From the NCBI GenBank assembly GCA_029862745.1, contig JAOTWS010000010.1:1-53102 (forward strand): DNA of 53,102 nucleotides, written 5' to 3'. A program made the position numbers and the translations under genes. This document shows, piece by piece, positions 33,700-42,431 of this stretch. Below the pieces are notes generated by a model. That model did not search any database and had not been told where the DNA came from. It saw only the letters and a program-made list of their open reading frames with translations. The stretch's first letter is position 1. Every line of letters begins with the position of its first letter. Origin of the DNA: Nitrosopumilus sp. GTDB lineage: Archaea; Thermoproteota; Nitrososphaeria; Nitrososphaerales; Nitrosopumilaceae.

Positions 33700-34617
33700 A
33701 TGAAACTTCCGCTTTCAAAATATGTATGGTTTGATGGAAAGTATGTTTTAACGGAAAAAGCCACTGTGCCAATAACAACTCATGCAATTCATTACGGGAC
33801 ATCAATCTTTGAAGGGATTAGAGCATATTGGAATGGAAAAAATCTGTATGTGTTTAGATTAGATGAACATGTTAAACGATTTAGAAGATCAGGTCAATTT
33901 TACAATATTTCATTAAATTTCTCAGATAACGAAATTACGGATGCAATAATAGGAGTTTGTAAGAAAAATAAAATAAAAAAATCATGCTACATAAGACCAT
34001 TTTATTTTGTAGGAGATTACGGAATTAATCTACATGTAACTGAAAAGGCTCCAACAAATGTTGCGATATTTACATTTCCTTTTGGGGATTTGTTTAACAA
34101 GAATGGGATAACTGCAGGAGTTGTATCATGGAGAAAATTCTCAGATATATCTACACCACCACAAGCAAAAATGGGAGGGAATTATCTAAATTCCATAATT
34201 GCAACACAAGAAGCAAAAAGAAATGGTGTTGATGAAGCAATTTTGCTAGATCATAATGGAAATGTTAGTGAAGCACCAGGTGAAAATATCTTCATTGTAA
34301 GAGAAGGTCAATTATTAACACCATCACTTGCTTCATCAGCACTTGAAGGGATTACACGAGATGCAATTATCAAAATTGCAAAAGATTTGGATATTGATGT
34401 CATAGAAAGAAACATTACAAGAAGTGAGTTAATTATATCAGATGAGGTTTTCCTGACAGGAACTGCAGCTGAAATTACTCCAGTAGTAGAAATTGATTCA
34501 AAAACGATTGGAAATAGAAAGCCTGGCGATATCACAATAAAGATGATGCAAGAATATACAGACATAATAATGAACAAAAATGATAACTATTCTTATTGGT
34601 TAACTAAGGTGTATTAG
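33700..34617 (+). CDS. ilvE: Branched-chain amino acid aminotransferase
   Basis: This 305-residue fold-type IV PLP enzyme makes valine, leucine and isoleucine from their keto acids. The N-terminal THAIHYGTSIFEGIRAY, the PLP-binding Lys157 in AKMGGNYLNS, and the SEAPGENIF and GTAAEITPV segments are typical of IlvE. It is followed directly (zero spacing) by the Gfo/Idh gene, so it may head that operon, though its role in the glycan pathway is not implied. Confidence 0.9.
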   Translation: MKLPLSKYVWFDGKYVLTEKATVPITTHAIHYGTSIFEGIRAYWNGKNLYVFRLDEHVKRFRRSGQFYNISLNFSDNEITDAIIGVCKKNKIKKSCYIRPFYFVGDYGINLHVTEKAPTNVAIFTFPFGDLFNKNGITAGVVSWRKFSDISTPPQAKMGGNYLNSIIATQEAKRNGVDEAILLDHNGNVSEAPGENIFIVREGQLLTPSLASSALEGITRDAIIKIAKDLDIDVIERNITRSELIISDEVFLTGTAAEITPVVEIDSKTIGNRKPGDITIKMMQEYTDIIMNKNDNYSYWLTKVY

Positions 34618-35553
34618 GTGAAAATTGTTCAAATTGGAACTGGCGGATGGGGTAAAAACCACATTAGGATTTTATCTCAACTAGGAGTTTTAGTTGGAAT
34701 ATGCGATGCAAATTCTGAAAAAAGTAAAGAGTACGGAGAAAAATATTCTGTAAACCATTATGAGACATTAGATGAATTACTAAATTCTGAGGATTTTGAG
34801 GGTGCCTTTGTTGTTACACCTACATCAACACATACAGAGATTACAGAAAAATTGCTAGAGGCAAAAAAACATGTATTTGTTGAAAAACCAATGACATACA
34901 CATCACAAGAAGGTGAAAAACTTACAAGGCTTGCAAAAAAAAACAAGGTGATTCTTACATGTGGGTATATCGAACGATTCAACCCAGCAGTAGATGTTGT
35001 AAAAAAAATGGTTAAAGAAAAGAAATTTGGAGATCTGGTAATGTTAGAATTTCATCGTGAAAATAGAATGCCCCTACATATCAAAGATGTTGGGATTATT
35101 TATGATACATCTGTTCATGATATTGATACTGCAAATTGGTTGTTCGATGATATGCCTCATGTAGTATTTGCAAGAGCAGGAAAAATAAAACATGAACATG
35201 AGGATTTTGCAAGTATAATGTTGGGATATAAAGATGACAAAGTTGCAATTATTTCATCTAACTGGGTCACACCAAAAAAACTTAGAAAATTTAATGCAGT
35301 TTGTACAGATGCAATAATTTCTTCAGATTTTATCACCCAAGAAATTATCGTAGAAAAAGACGATGAAACTCAAACAGTTCAAAATAAAAAACAAGAACCA
35401 CTATTGTTAGAAATTCAAAGTTTCTTAGGGGCTATCGAAGGGAAAAACGAGCAGGTTGTTAAGTCACAAGAAGCAGTAAACGTTACAAAAATAGCTGAAG
35501 CTGCACTTTTATCTAGCCAAAAAGGGATACCAATCTATCTGGATCTAAAATGA
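34618..35553 (+). CDS. Gfo/Idh/MocA-family sugar dehydrogenase
   Basis: This is a 311-residue NAD(P)-dependent oxidoreductase. The Rossmann motif GTGGWGKNH is at 7-15 and the catalytic-region EKPMTY at 89-94. An HDIDTANWL segment holds the second active-site histidine. Together with the acetyltransferase two genes later, it resembles the WlbA/WlbB pair that makes acetamido-uronic sugars. Start GTG 34618 directly follows ilvE. The exact sugar nucleotide is not determined. Confidence 0.78.
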   Translation: MKIVQIGTGGWGKNHIRILSQLGVLVGICDANSEKSKEYGEKYSVNHYETLDELLNSEDFEGAFVVTPTSTHTEITEKLLEAKKHVFVEKPMTYTSQEGEKLTRLAKKNKVILTCGYIERFNPAVDVVKKMVKEKKFGDLVMLEFHRENRMPLHIKDVGIIYDTSVHDIDTANWLFDDMPHVVFARAGKIKHEHEDFASIMLGYKDDKVAIISSNWVTPKKLRKFNAVCTDAIISSDFITQEIIVEKDDETQTVQNKKQEPLLLEIQSFLGAIEGKNEQVVKSQEAVNVTKIAEAALLSSQKGIPIYLDLK

Positions 35554-35819
35554 ACAAAACAATGATGAATATTTTAGCATGTCCAATTGACAAAAATTAT
35601 CCTTTAGAATTATTTGAAATTAATGAAAAAGGGAATGTTGTATCAGAAGGAGCATTATTCTGTACAAAATGTTCCAGATTTTATCCAATAATAGAAGAAA
35701 TTCCAATCATGCTACCTGATGAATTACGAGACAAAAAACAAGAGATGGAATTTTTAAAAAACAATAAAAACATGCTGCCTGAAAAAATTATTACAAAGGC
35801 AAATCCATGGCATTTGTGA
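35550..35819 (+). CDS. Trm112/UPF0434-like small zinc-ribbon protein
   Basis: This 89-residue protein has LACPIDKNYPLEL at the front and LFCTKCSRFYPIIEEIPIMLPDE after it, as in Trm112. The usual first CPxC pair is reduced to CPID, so only three of the four zinc cysteines remain. In archaea Trm112 activates several methyltransferases. Its ATG overlaps the upstream stop as ATGA, so it is translated with the sugar dehydrogenase, an unexpected pairing. Confidence 0.75.
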   Translation: MNKTMMNILACPIDKNYPLELFEINEKGNVVSEGALFCTKCSRFYPIIEEIPIMLPDELRDKKQEMEFLKNNKNMLPEKIITKANPWHL

Positions 35820-35823
35820 GAAA

Positions 35824-36300
35824 ATGGTTACAAATTTTATTTCTGAAAAAGCCAAAATTGGTAAAAATGTGCAGATTTGGCATTTTTCATATGTTGGTGA
35901 TGATACAGAAATTGGGGACGGTGTCAAAATTGGCTCTCTTGCGCATATTGATTACAATGTAAAAATTGGTGCAGATACAAAAATTGAAGGTCAAGCATAC
36001 ATTCCACCACTATCAAGAATTGGGAAAAATGTATTCATCGGTCCTGCAGCAGTATTAACAAATGATCCTTACCCTATGTGTAACAAAATGATAGGTGTTA
36101 CAATTGAAGATAATGTGATAATTGGTGCACGTGCAGTTATCAAAGCAGGTGTAATTGTGGGAAGAAATAGTGTTGTTGCAATGGGTGCAGTTGTAACAAG
36201 AGATGTTCCTGAGAATTCAGTTGTTGTTGGTTCTCCTGCAACTATAAGATACAGCAGGGATGAGTATGACAAAAAACAAAGGCAGTGGAAAGAAAGTTAG
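35824..36300 (+). CDS. Left-handed beta-helix N-acetyltransferase (WlbB/WbpD-like)
   Basis: This 158-residue hexapeptide-repeat protein has about ten turns of the [LIV]-G-x4 type (for example IGKNVQI, IGDGVKIG, IGADTKI, IGKNVFIG). The segment LTNDPYPMC is at the catalytic loop. Relatives acetylate UDP-3-amino-uronic acids to make diacetylated sugars. It lies 4 bp after the Trm112-like gene. A trimeric, CoA-dependent enzyme is expected from the family. Its end overlaps the minus-strand membrane protein by 4 bp. Confidence 0.8.
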   Translation: MVTNFISEKAKIGKNVQIWHFSYVGDDTEIGDGVKIGSLAHIDYNVKIGADTKIEGQAYIPPLSRIGKNVFIGPAAVLTNDPYPMCNKMIGVTIEDNVIIGARAVIKAGVIVGRNSVVAMGAVVTRDVPENSVVVGSPATIRYSRDEYDKKQRQWKES

Positions 36301-36527
36301 GATTTAATTTCTTTTCTGAAAATCATATTTTTTAATTTTGATAGAATTAAAATCCAAACCACAACTAAAACAATGGCAATTATTGCTTTTATAACAGATG
36401 CAATAAACCAATCAAGATCACCAAATCCAGAAATAGATATCGGTCCTAAAAGAGTAACAACGATTCCACCTCCGGCAAGAATCAAAACCCACATTGTAAA
36501 CAAAAATCCAAATAAACTATATTTCAA
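36297..36527 (-). CDS. Small membrane protein, function unknown
   Basis: This 76-residue protein has two hydrophobic helices (about 5-30 and 40-62) and a basic Lys/Arg tail, so the C-terminus probably faces the cytoplasm. No family is recognised. The start is a TTG that overlaps the stop of the GlcNAc-1-P transferase upstream (TTGA), so it is probably cotranslated. It may be an accessory of that membrane enzyme. Confidence 0.55.
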   Translation of the reverse strand: MKYSLFGFLFTMWVLILAGGGIVVTLLGPISISGFGDLDWFIASVIKAIIAIVLVVVWILILSKLKNMIFRKEIKS

Positions 36528-37516
36528 AATGATATCTCCATTAGAAATGCAGTAATTATAGCCAAGATTCCTGAAAAAATAGCCAGTCTGAAAATTGCAT
36601 ATACTACCTGTAGTTCAGATAATGGACCTCCGGCAAGAATTAGTCTTACTAAAGTTACAGGAGCAGTTTTATCATCAGTAGCTTTTAGTCTAAAATCATT
36701 AGTATGTTCTACAGGCTTTCCTTTGATTTGTCTATGTTCTACAATTCGCTTTACGCTTGATAAGAACAAAAATGAGTTGATTATAGCAGGTAATAGTGCA
36801 ACTGCCGCAATAATTTCTACATCACCTACAATGGCAATTGCACCATACATTGCACCTAATGTTAACGCTCCTGAATCACCAGGGAAAATTTTACTTGGAA
36901 TTTTATGATACTTGTAAAATGCTAATGAAACAAACCCAAGCGGTAAACTAACTATTGCAATTTCATAATGTTGCACGATAAACAAGCAGATTGATAAGGA
37001 AAAGCTTGCAATCATCATAAAACCACTAGCAGCACCATTAAGAACATCAATGGAGTTGATTGTGTTTCCAGTTATAGTTATCATTAAAATTATCAATGCA
37101 ATGTACAATACAGGGATTTGCACTGTTCCAAAAAGTGGAAACGCAAGATCTGAATCATAGGTACCAAATATTATAATTGGAATTGCTGCAAGCGCAAGTG
37201 CCACAGGTTTAAACCAACCTCCCATTACTTTTCTGTCATCAACATAACCTATTACAAAAGCAGCTGCAGTTGTGATGATTATTACAAGAATTTCATTCAT
37301 CTGTAAAAATGCATAAAGTGTAATTTCTGATGCAATTATTCCAATAATTATTGAAGGGCCACCAGGTCTAGGTACCATTACATCTTCTTTTTTATTCATG
37401 TCCTTCACAGCAAGATTTCTTTTTTCAAGTAATTTGATTAGTGGTGGAGTCATTGCAAATACTACAAAGAAGGCAATAATGCAAGATAGTATAGCAGGAA
37501 GTATTAATTCAATCAA
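36524..37516 (-). CDS. Glycosyltransferase family 4 lipid-linked sugar-1-P transferase (AglH/MraY/WecA type)
   Basis: This 330-residue protein has about ten membrane helices. It transfers a sugar-1-phosphate (usually GlcNAc) from UDP to a polyprenyl/dolichyl phosphate, the first step in making lipid-linked glycans. The loops contain VDDRKVMGGW (catalytic acidic pair), NSIDVLNGAASG, and PGDSGALTLGA, as in MraY/WecA/AglH. The start is TTG, directly after the helicase stop. It is the last enzyme of the GINS-MCM-Hel308 transcript, an odd mixture of replication and surface-glycan genes. Confidence 0.85.
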   Translation of the reverse strand: MIELILPAILSCIIAFFVVFAMTPPLIKLLEKRNLAVKDMNKKEDVMVPRPGGPSIIIGIIASEITLYAFLQMNEILVIIITTAAAFVIGYVDDRKVMGGWFKPVALALAAIPIIIFGTYDSDLAFPLFGTVQIPVLYIALIILMITITGNTINSIDVLNGAASGFMMIASFSLSICLFIVQHYEIAIVSLPLGFVSLAFYKYHKIPSKIFPGDSGALTLGAMYGAIAIVGDVEIIAAVALLPAIINSFLFLSSVKRIVEHRQIKGKPVEHTNDFRLKATDDKTAPVTLVRLILAGGPLSELQVVYAIFRLAIFSGILAIITAFLMEISF

Positions 37517-39643
37517 TTATCTAACCTTTCGTAATTCTGTTTTTATGTTATCTGCAAGGGTTAAACCAATTTTATCAATTTTTGCTAATTTACTTACAGG
37601 GATTTTTCTCAAATCATCTAGATTCTTTACTCCATGTTTGTAAAGAATTCTGGATCTAACTCTTCCTATTCCTTTAATTTGAACTAAATCAAGTAGCTCC
37701 TCTCTTATTCCATAAGCTATTCGGTTTCTTAGATCACCTAATTCTTCAAGTAAATCTGCCCTCTTAACATGTTTTGATATTTCTCTGAGGCAGTATACAA
37801 GCCAATCAGCATTTTCAGTCATTCGGTGCATATCTCCAGACTCTATTCCAAGACTATCAGAAAGAGATAATTCACTAGATTCAGTAATCCATGCCTGCAA
37901 GGCCAAAAGACTTCTTGAGCAATCATATTCTGATATTGGTTCCAACAGTTCTGAAGAATTATTTTCAATCATCAGACTAGCTGATTCATAGTCTTTTTGT
38001 CGGAGTGAAAATTTTGGAAAGAATTCTTCACAATTTGTAATTAAATGTAAAAATCCAAATGTGTGTTTTCTTTTTTGAGATATATTTTCAATAGCATCTC
38101 GAAAATATGTTGCAGTTAGAGGATCAATGTATAACATCGATGTCTTTTTTCCAAATTCAGTAGATGCATATCTTTCGCCTTTTTTAATAATCAAATATTG
38201 GCTAGAAAGAAAACGGAGCGAAATATCAATTGCAAATTTTAATGTGGATTTTCTTGATTGTAGTCCACCTAACGTTTCCAAAAAGAATTCTAAGATCTCT
38301 TCTTTTTTAATTCCAGGATGAGTTACTATAACACTAAGAATATGGGTTCTCAAAGATTTATCATCAGTAATTTTCGAAATTATTGGTTCAGGTTCACCAT
38401 TAATGTAATATTCAATTAATTCCTCAGCGTTTCCATTTCCAACAATTATTGATTCACCATAATCATCATATTGAGGTCTACCAGCTCTTCCACAAAGTTG
38501 TTTGTATTCTAAAATACTGATTGGCCTATTTGCTCCAACTTTAGCATTATATCTATTAATATTTGAAATTACAACTCTTCTTGCAGGAAGATTAACCCCA
38601 GCAGCTAAAGTAGGAGTAGATGAGATAAGTTTGATAGTTCCATTACGAAATTCGGTTTCTATGATTTCTCTACATTTTTGATTCAATCCAGCATGATGAA
38701 ATGCAACTCCTTTTTTTACAAGTGAAGCTAATGTTTTTACTAATTCCGTATGTTCATTTTCAGAAAGAATTTTTTTAGATATTTTTTCTAATTCAGCTAG
38801 TTCGTTTTTTTTTAAATTTTGAGAAATTATATCTGCAGCCTTTGTTGCAAGTGATTTTGAGCGAGTTCTAGTTTCTGCAAAAACAAGTGATTGACCTCCT
38901 TGTTGTACTGATTGTACACCTAGATCTATTGGAGTTCCACGTAAACTACGTTCAATTTCAAAGGTTTTACCATCATTCATGGTAACCTCACCGCCATCAC
39001 ATACACCTTCAGAAAGAGGAACTGGTCTCCAGTTATTTTTTACAAGCGTACAGCCAAGCCAATCGGCAATCTCATTAGAATTTGTTATTGTTGCACTAAG
39101 ACCTACAATCTGAGGTTTTGTATCCAATAATTTAATCTGAGTAAGAATCATTTCAAGTGTTGGGCCTCTACTTTCATCACCAATTAGATGCACTTCATCA
39201 GAAATAACTAAGCCAATTTCTTCAACCCATTCTACACCATGTCGAATAATAGAATCCATTTTTTCATTTGTTAAAATCAAGACATTACTAGTCTCTAAAT
39301 TCTTCTCAATATTTTCAAAGTCACCAGTTGATATACCAATTTTAATTTTTTTACCTAGAGAAATTTTTTCTAATTTTTTAAACTCTAAAAATTTTTCAGC
39401 AGCTAAAGCACGCAATGGACTAAGATAAACGACCTTACCAGTATTTTTTGAAAGATAATTAAGTATTGCAAGCATAGCAATCAGTGTCTTTCCACTTGCA
39501 GTAGGAGCTGAAACTAGGATACTTTTTCCGTCAAGTAATCCAGATTTTACACTATCAGCTTGTGGAGGATATAGTTTTTCAAAACCTTGTGATTTCAAAA
39601 AATCAATTACAGGATCAGGGAGTTCTAATTTTTCTATTTTCAT
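37517..39643 (-). CDS. hel308: Hel308-type superfamily 2 DNA helicase
   Basis: This 708-residue Ski2-like helicase acts at stalled replication forks. Walker A APTASGKT is at about 46-53 and DEVH is at 148-151. Further motifs include SATITN, FHHAGLN, and the QLCGRAGRPQYDDYG motif VI. A helix-hairpin-helix pair near the end (KGIGRVRSRILYKHGVKN and IPVSKLAKIDKIGLTLADNI) agrees with Hel308 domain V. The ATG overlaps the MCM stop by 4 bp (ATGA). Confidence 0.92.
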   Translation of the reverse strand: MKIEKLELPDPVIDFLKSQGFEKLYPPQADSVKSGLLDGKSILVSAPTASGKTLIAMLAILNYLSKNTGKVVYLSPLRALAAEKFLEFKKLEKISLGKKIKIGISTGDFENIEKNLETSNVLILTNEKMDSIIRHGVEWVEEIGLVISDEVHLIGDESRGPTLEMILTQIKLLDTKPQIVGLSATITNSNEIADWLGCTLVKNNWRPVPLSEGVCDGGEVTMNDGKTFEIERSLRGTPIDLGVQSVQQGGQSLVFAETRTRSKSLATKAADIISQNLKKNELAELEKISKKILSENEHTELVKTLASLVKKGVAFHHAGLNQKCREIIETEFRNGTIKLISSTPTLAAGVNLPARRVVISNINRYNAKVGANRPISILEYKQLCGRAGRPQYDDYGESIIVGNGNAEELIEYYINGEPEPIISKITDDKSLRTHILSVIVTHPGIKKEEILEFFLETLGGLQSRKSTLKFAIDISLRFLSSQYLIIKKGERYASTEFGKKTSMLYIDPLTATYFRDAIENISQKRKHTFGFLHLITNCEEFFPKFSLRQKDYESASLMIENNSSELLEPISEYDCSRSLLALQAWITESSELSLSDSLGIESGDMHRMTENADWLVYCLREISKHVKRADLLEELGDLRNRIAYGIREELLDLVQIKGIGRVRSRILYKHGVKNLDDLRKIPVSKLAKIDKIGLTLADNIKTELRKVR

Positions 39644-41727
39644 ACTCGGTTATAGTGACCTGGTTTTGATTCATAAATAGATGCTTCTCTAAGCATTCTT
39701 CGTATATAGTTTCTTGCTTCTTCTTCTGTGAACTTTTCACTCTTTTCAAGCTCTTTGACAAATGTTTTTTCATCTACTGGAACTTTATTGTCTCCTTCAA
39801 GACTTTTGAGAACATCCATGAATAATTGCATCTTTGAAACTTCACTTCTTGGTTTTCCTTGCAATACTCCAAGATCAACCTTACCAGTATTGACATCAAC
39901 TCCTGCATCTTGAAGCATACTCTCAATCAGAAATATTGCACGTATTGCATCTTCCTCTTCAACCTTGTCTTTCATGAGCAATCTTGCTCTTGCAGTTGAA
40001 AGTCGTATTATTCCCTCAAGTTGTCTAGGGGTTACAGTAATCATTTCTTCAGATTCTACATTTCTCATCTGAAGATAATAGGCTAAAATTTTTTCTTCTG
40101 CTTCTTTTGTCATGTCAGGAACTCCACGTTTTGCATAGGAAAGATATTTTGTCAGCAAGTCAACTTCAATGACAGATTTTTTGTCTGTTCCCTGTGTGGT
40201 GTTTCTTTGAATAATGTGTCTTGCAATCTTTTCATCTCGTTCCTTAGTAGGAATATCTCTAACAACAAAGATCAAATCAAATCTAGTAAGTAATGGAATA
40301 GGTAAATTTACATTTTCTGTGATATTTTTGAATGGATCATATTTTCCATACATCGGGTTTGCTGCAGCTAAAATTGAAGTTCTGGCATTTAGTGTTGCTA
40401 CAATACCACCTTTTGCAATACTGGCTGATTGCTGTTCCATAACTTCATGTAATGCACTTCGGTCCTCAGGTTTCATCTTATCAAATTCATCTATACTTAC
40501 AATACCTTGATCACCAAGTACTACAGCACCAGCCTCTAACATCATAATACCAGTTTTATCTCGAACTACAGCAGCTGTAAGTCCTGCAGCTGTTGATCCT
40601 CTACCTGAAGTATATAGACCTCTTGGTGCAATTCTTGCACAGAATTTTAGCATCTCAGATTTTGCAGTACCAGGATCTCCAACCAGAAATACGTTAATGT
40701 CTCCTCTAATTTTACTTCCATCACCAAGTAATTTTTGATTAGATCCTACAAGGAGCAACAAAATAGCCTCTTTAATTAATGATTGACCTTGAATATGTGG
40801 AGCAAATGAATCAATTAGTCTTTGATATACATCAGAGCCCTGACTAAGTGCAATGATCCTTTTTTCTTCTTCAGGGGAGATCTCTTCTCTTCCTATTTTT
40901 CTGTCAGTTTTTGAACCACGGCCACTCAAAAATTCAATATTATTTCCCTCAATTCTCAATCGGTATAAGCCACTATGTCCTCTTTGAACTCCTGCTACTG
41001 ATTCTTGTTCTACCCTCACCACTCCAGTAAGAATAATTCTATCACCTGGTCTTGAATTATCTACCAAATCCTGTCTGATTGTGACGTCAATATAGTGTGG
41101 AAGCTGTCCGGGAGGTAAATCCTCAGGAAGTTCCTGTAATCTCAAAATTTGAAAATCTATGAATTTACTTGCTTCTGGTTTAAGTTCAAAATCTCTGTGT
41201 TTACAACTTGGGTTATCACAGACTACTGGAAGTTTTACATCCATTCCTTTGAGCTGAATTATTTTGGTTTGGTGTTCATCAGGACATACAAAAATTAGTT
41301 CTTTTGCAAGAGGTTTCACCTCTGAGGCTCTAACAACCATTCCCGAAACACTGGTAATATGTCCAATTGTTTCTGCATTAATTTGTCTTAGACTTCTTTC
41401 AAGTGGAAAATTAATTAATCTTACACGAACTTCATCCTTAATTTTTTCAGCATAATCAGGAAATCTTGTTTGTAATGCTTCTTTGATAGCTCTAGAAAAT
41501 GCATCAAATATCATATCAGGATTTTTAGAAAAGATAACTTCAATTTCAGGTTCTATTACCAAATCATTGTAATCAACGATGATGAATTTTGCATTTTTGG
41601 GCATCATTTCATCGATTGCATTTACATACTTGTAATTCCCTTGTATGTCTTTAAATCTAGTTAGAAATTCTTTTACTCTATCTGACAATGCAGAAGGAGT
41701 AAATGTACTAGATTGCACGTTACTCAT
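39640..41727 (-). CDS. mcm: Replicative helicase MCM
   Basis: This 695-residue protein is the hexameric 3'-5' helicase of the replisome. The N-terminal zinc site has CPDEHQ...CDNPSC; one cysteine of the usual four is replaced by histidine. The AAA+ core has GDPGTAKS, the DEFDKM Walker B, and the LLTRFDLIF arginine-finger segment. The C-terminal winged helix runs from about 610. ATG 41727 was chosen (MSNVQSS); a GTG three codons earlier is possible. It overlaps the GINS stop by 8 bp. Confidence 0.95.
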   Translation of the reverse strand: MSNVQSSTFTPSALSDRVKEFLTRFKDIQGNYKYVNAIDEMMPKNAKFIIVDYNDLVIEPEIEVIFSKNPDMIFDAFSRAIKEALQTRFPDYAEKIKDEVRVRLINFPLERSLRQINAETIGHITSVSGMVVRASEVKPLAKELIFVCPDEHQTKIIQLKGMDVKLPVVCDNPSCKHRDFELKPEASKFIDFQILRLQELPEDLPPGQLPHYIDVTIRQDLVDNSRPGDRIILTGVVRVEQESVAGVQRGHSGLYRLRIEGNNIEFLSGRGSKTDRKIGREEISPEEEKRIIALSQGSDVYQRLIDSFAPHIQGQSLIKEAILLLLVGSNQKLLGDGSKIRGDINVFLVGDPGTAKSEMLKFCARIAPRGLYTSGRGSTAAGLTAAVVRDKTGIMMLEAGAVVLGDQGIVSIDEFDKMKPEDRSALHEVMEQQSASIAKGGIVATLNARTSILAAANPMYGKYDPFKNITENVNLPIPLLTRFDLIFVVRDIPTKERDEKIARHIIQRNTTQGTDKKSVIEVDLLTKYLSYAKRGVPDMTKEAEEKILAYYLQMRNVESEEMITVTPRQLEGIIRLSTARARLLMKDKVEEEDAIRAIFLIESMLQDAGVDVNTGKVDLGVLQGKPRSEVSKMQLFMDVLKSLEGDNKVPVDEKTFVKELEKSEKFTEEEARNYIRRMLREASIYESKPGHYNRV

Positions 41728-42238
41728 TTGTAACACCTGTTATTTGTCGTTCAAATTCTATGCTGTTATCATAGATAGTTTTGTAGAAAACGGTTTCCTC
41801 AACAGTTAGTTTATTGTATAACTCAGAATTTAGTTTGATAGAGTCTGCCATCTTTACAAGTTTTCCCCTTCTCATTCTAAATAATTCCAACTTCATACTT
41901 TCAACTTTATCAAAATCATCGCGATTTAGTACTTTCATAGATTCCTTTAATTTTATGTAAAAGTGAGGATCCAAGGTAGATAGTTGATATTCTCCAACCA
42001 TTTTTTCTTTTGACAGAGCTTGTTTTAGTTCAGTAATCATGTCAGGTGAATGCATTATACCTAAATTATTATCAGATAGAATCTTTCCTACCCATTGAGG
42101 CATGTTATTAGTGTCACCTTGTGTTCCCTCAATCTTTACTCCTGCCACATTAAATTTGAAATCCTGATTAACGGTAAACTTAGCATCCTTTAGGCGGTAT
42201 CCAATCGAATGCACTTTTTCTATTTTATCTATTTCCAT
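41720..42238 (-). CDS. GINS complex subunit
   Basis: This 172-residue protein is positioned directly before MCM. It carries an N-terminal beta-rich part and a helical C-terminal half, including LYNKLTVEETVFYKTIYDNS, reminiscent of the helical core of Gins51/Gins15. GINS links MCM with the archaeal Cdc45/RecJ-like protein in the CMG helicase. The gene order GINS-MCM is conserved in archaea and supports the call. The A and B domains could not be told apart with certainty by eye. Confidence 0.75.
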   Translation of the reverse strand: MEIDKIEKVHSIGYRLKDAKFTVNQDFKFNVAGVKIEGTQGDTNNMPQWVGKILSDNNLGIMHSPDMITELKQALSKEKMVGEYQLSTLDPHFYIKLKESMKVLNRDDFDKVESMKLELFRMRRGKLVKMADSIKLNSELYNKLTVEETVFYKTIYDNSIEFERQITGVTNE

Positions 42239-42242
42239 ATAA

Positions 42243-42339
42243 GATCACTTATGGTCATTAAGATCCTCAAGTATCGGATCGATCAATTCTCTTAACAATT
42301 TAGTTAGATCAATTGATCCTAATTAATCTCAGGCTGATC
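42243..42339. promoter_or_regulatory. Cluster of seven GATC sites between the GINS and RFC-S genes
   Basis: GATC occurs at 42243, 42262, 42277, 42281, 42307, 42315 and 42336. Two occurrences form GATCAATTGATC (42307-42318), a perfect 12-bp palindrome, and two are fused as GATCGATC (42277-42284). The stretch is in the divergent spacer of two replication transcripts. An operator for coordinated control, a methylation-sensitive site, or an origin-like element are possible readings. Confidence 0.5.
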
Positions 42340-42431
42340 GCTTATAGAATAGAGCATATTTTGATTTTAAGGTGTAGTATTACACAATAACCAATTCGGA
42401 TTTATTAATGGGGATTAATCCTTTGATACTC

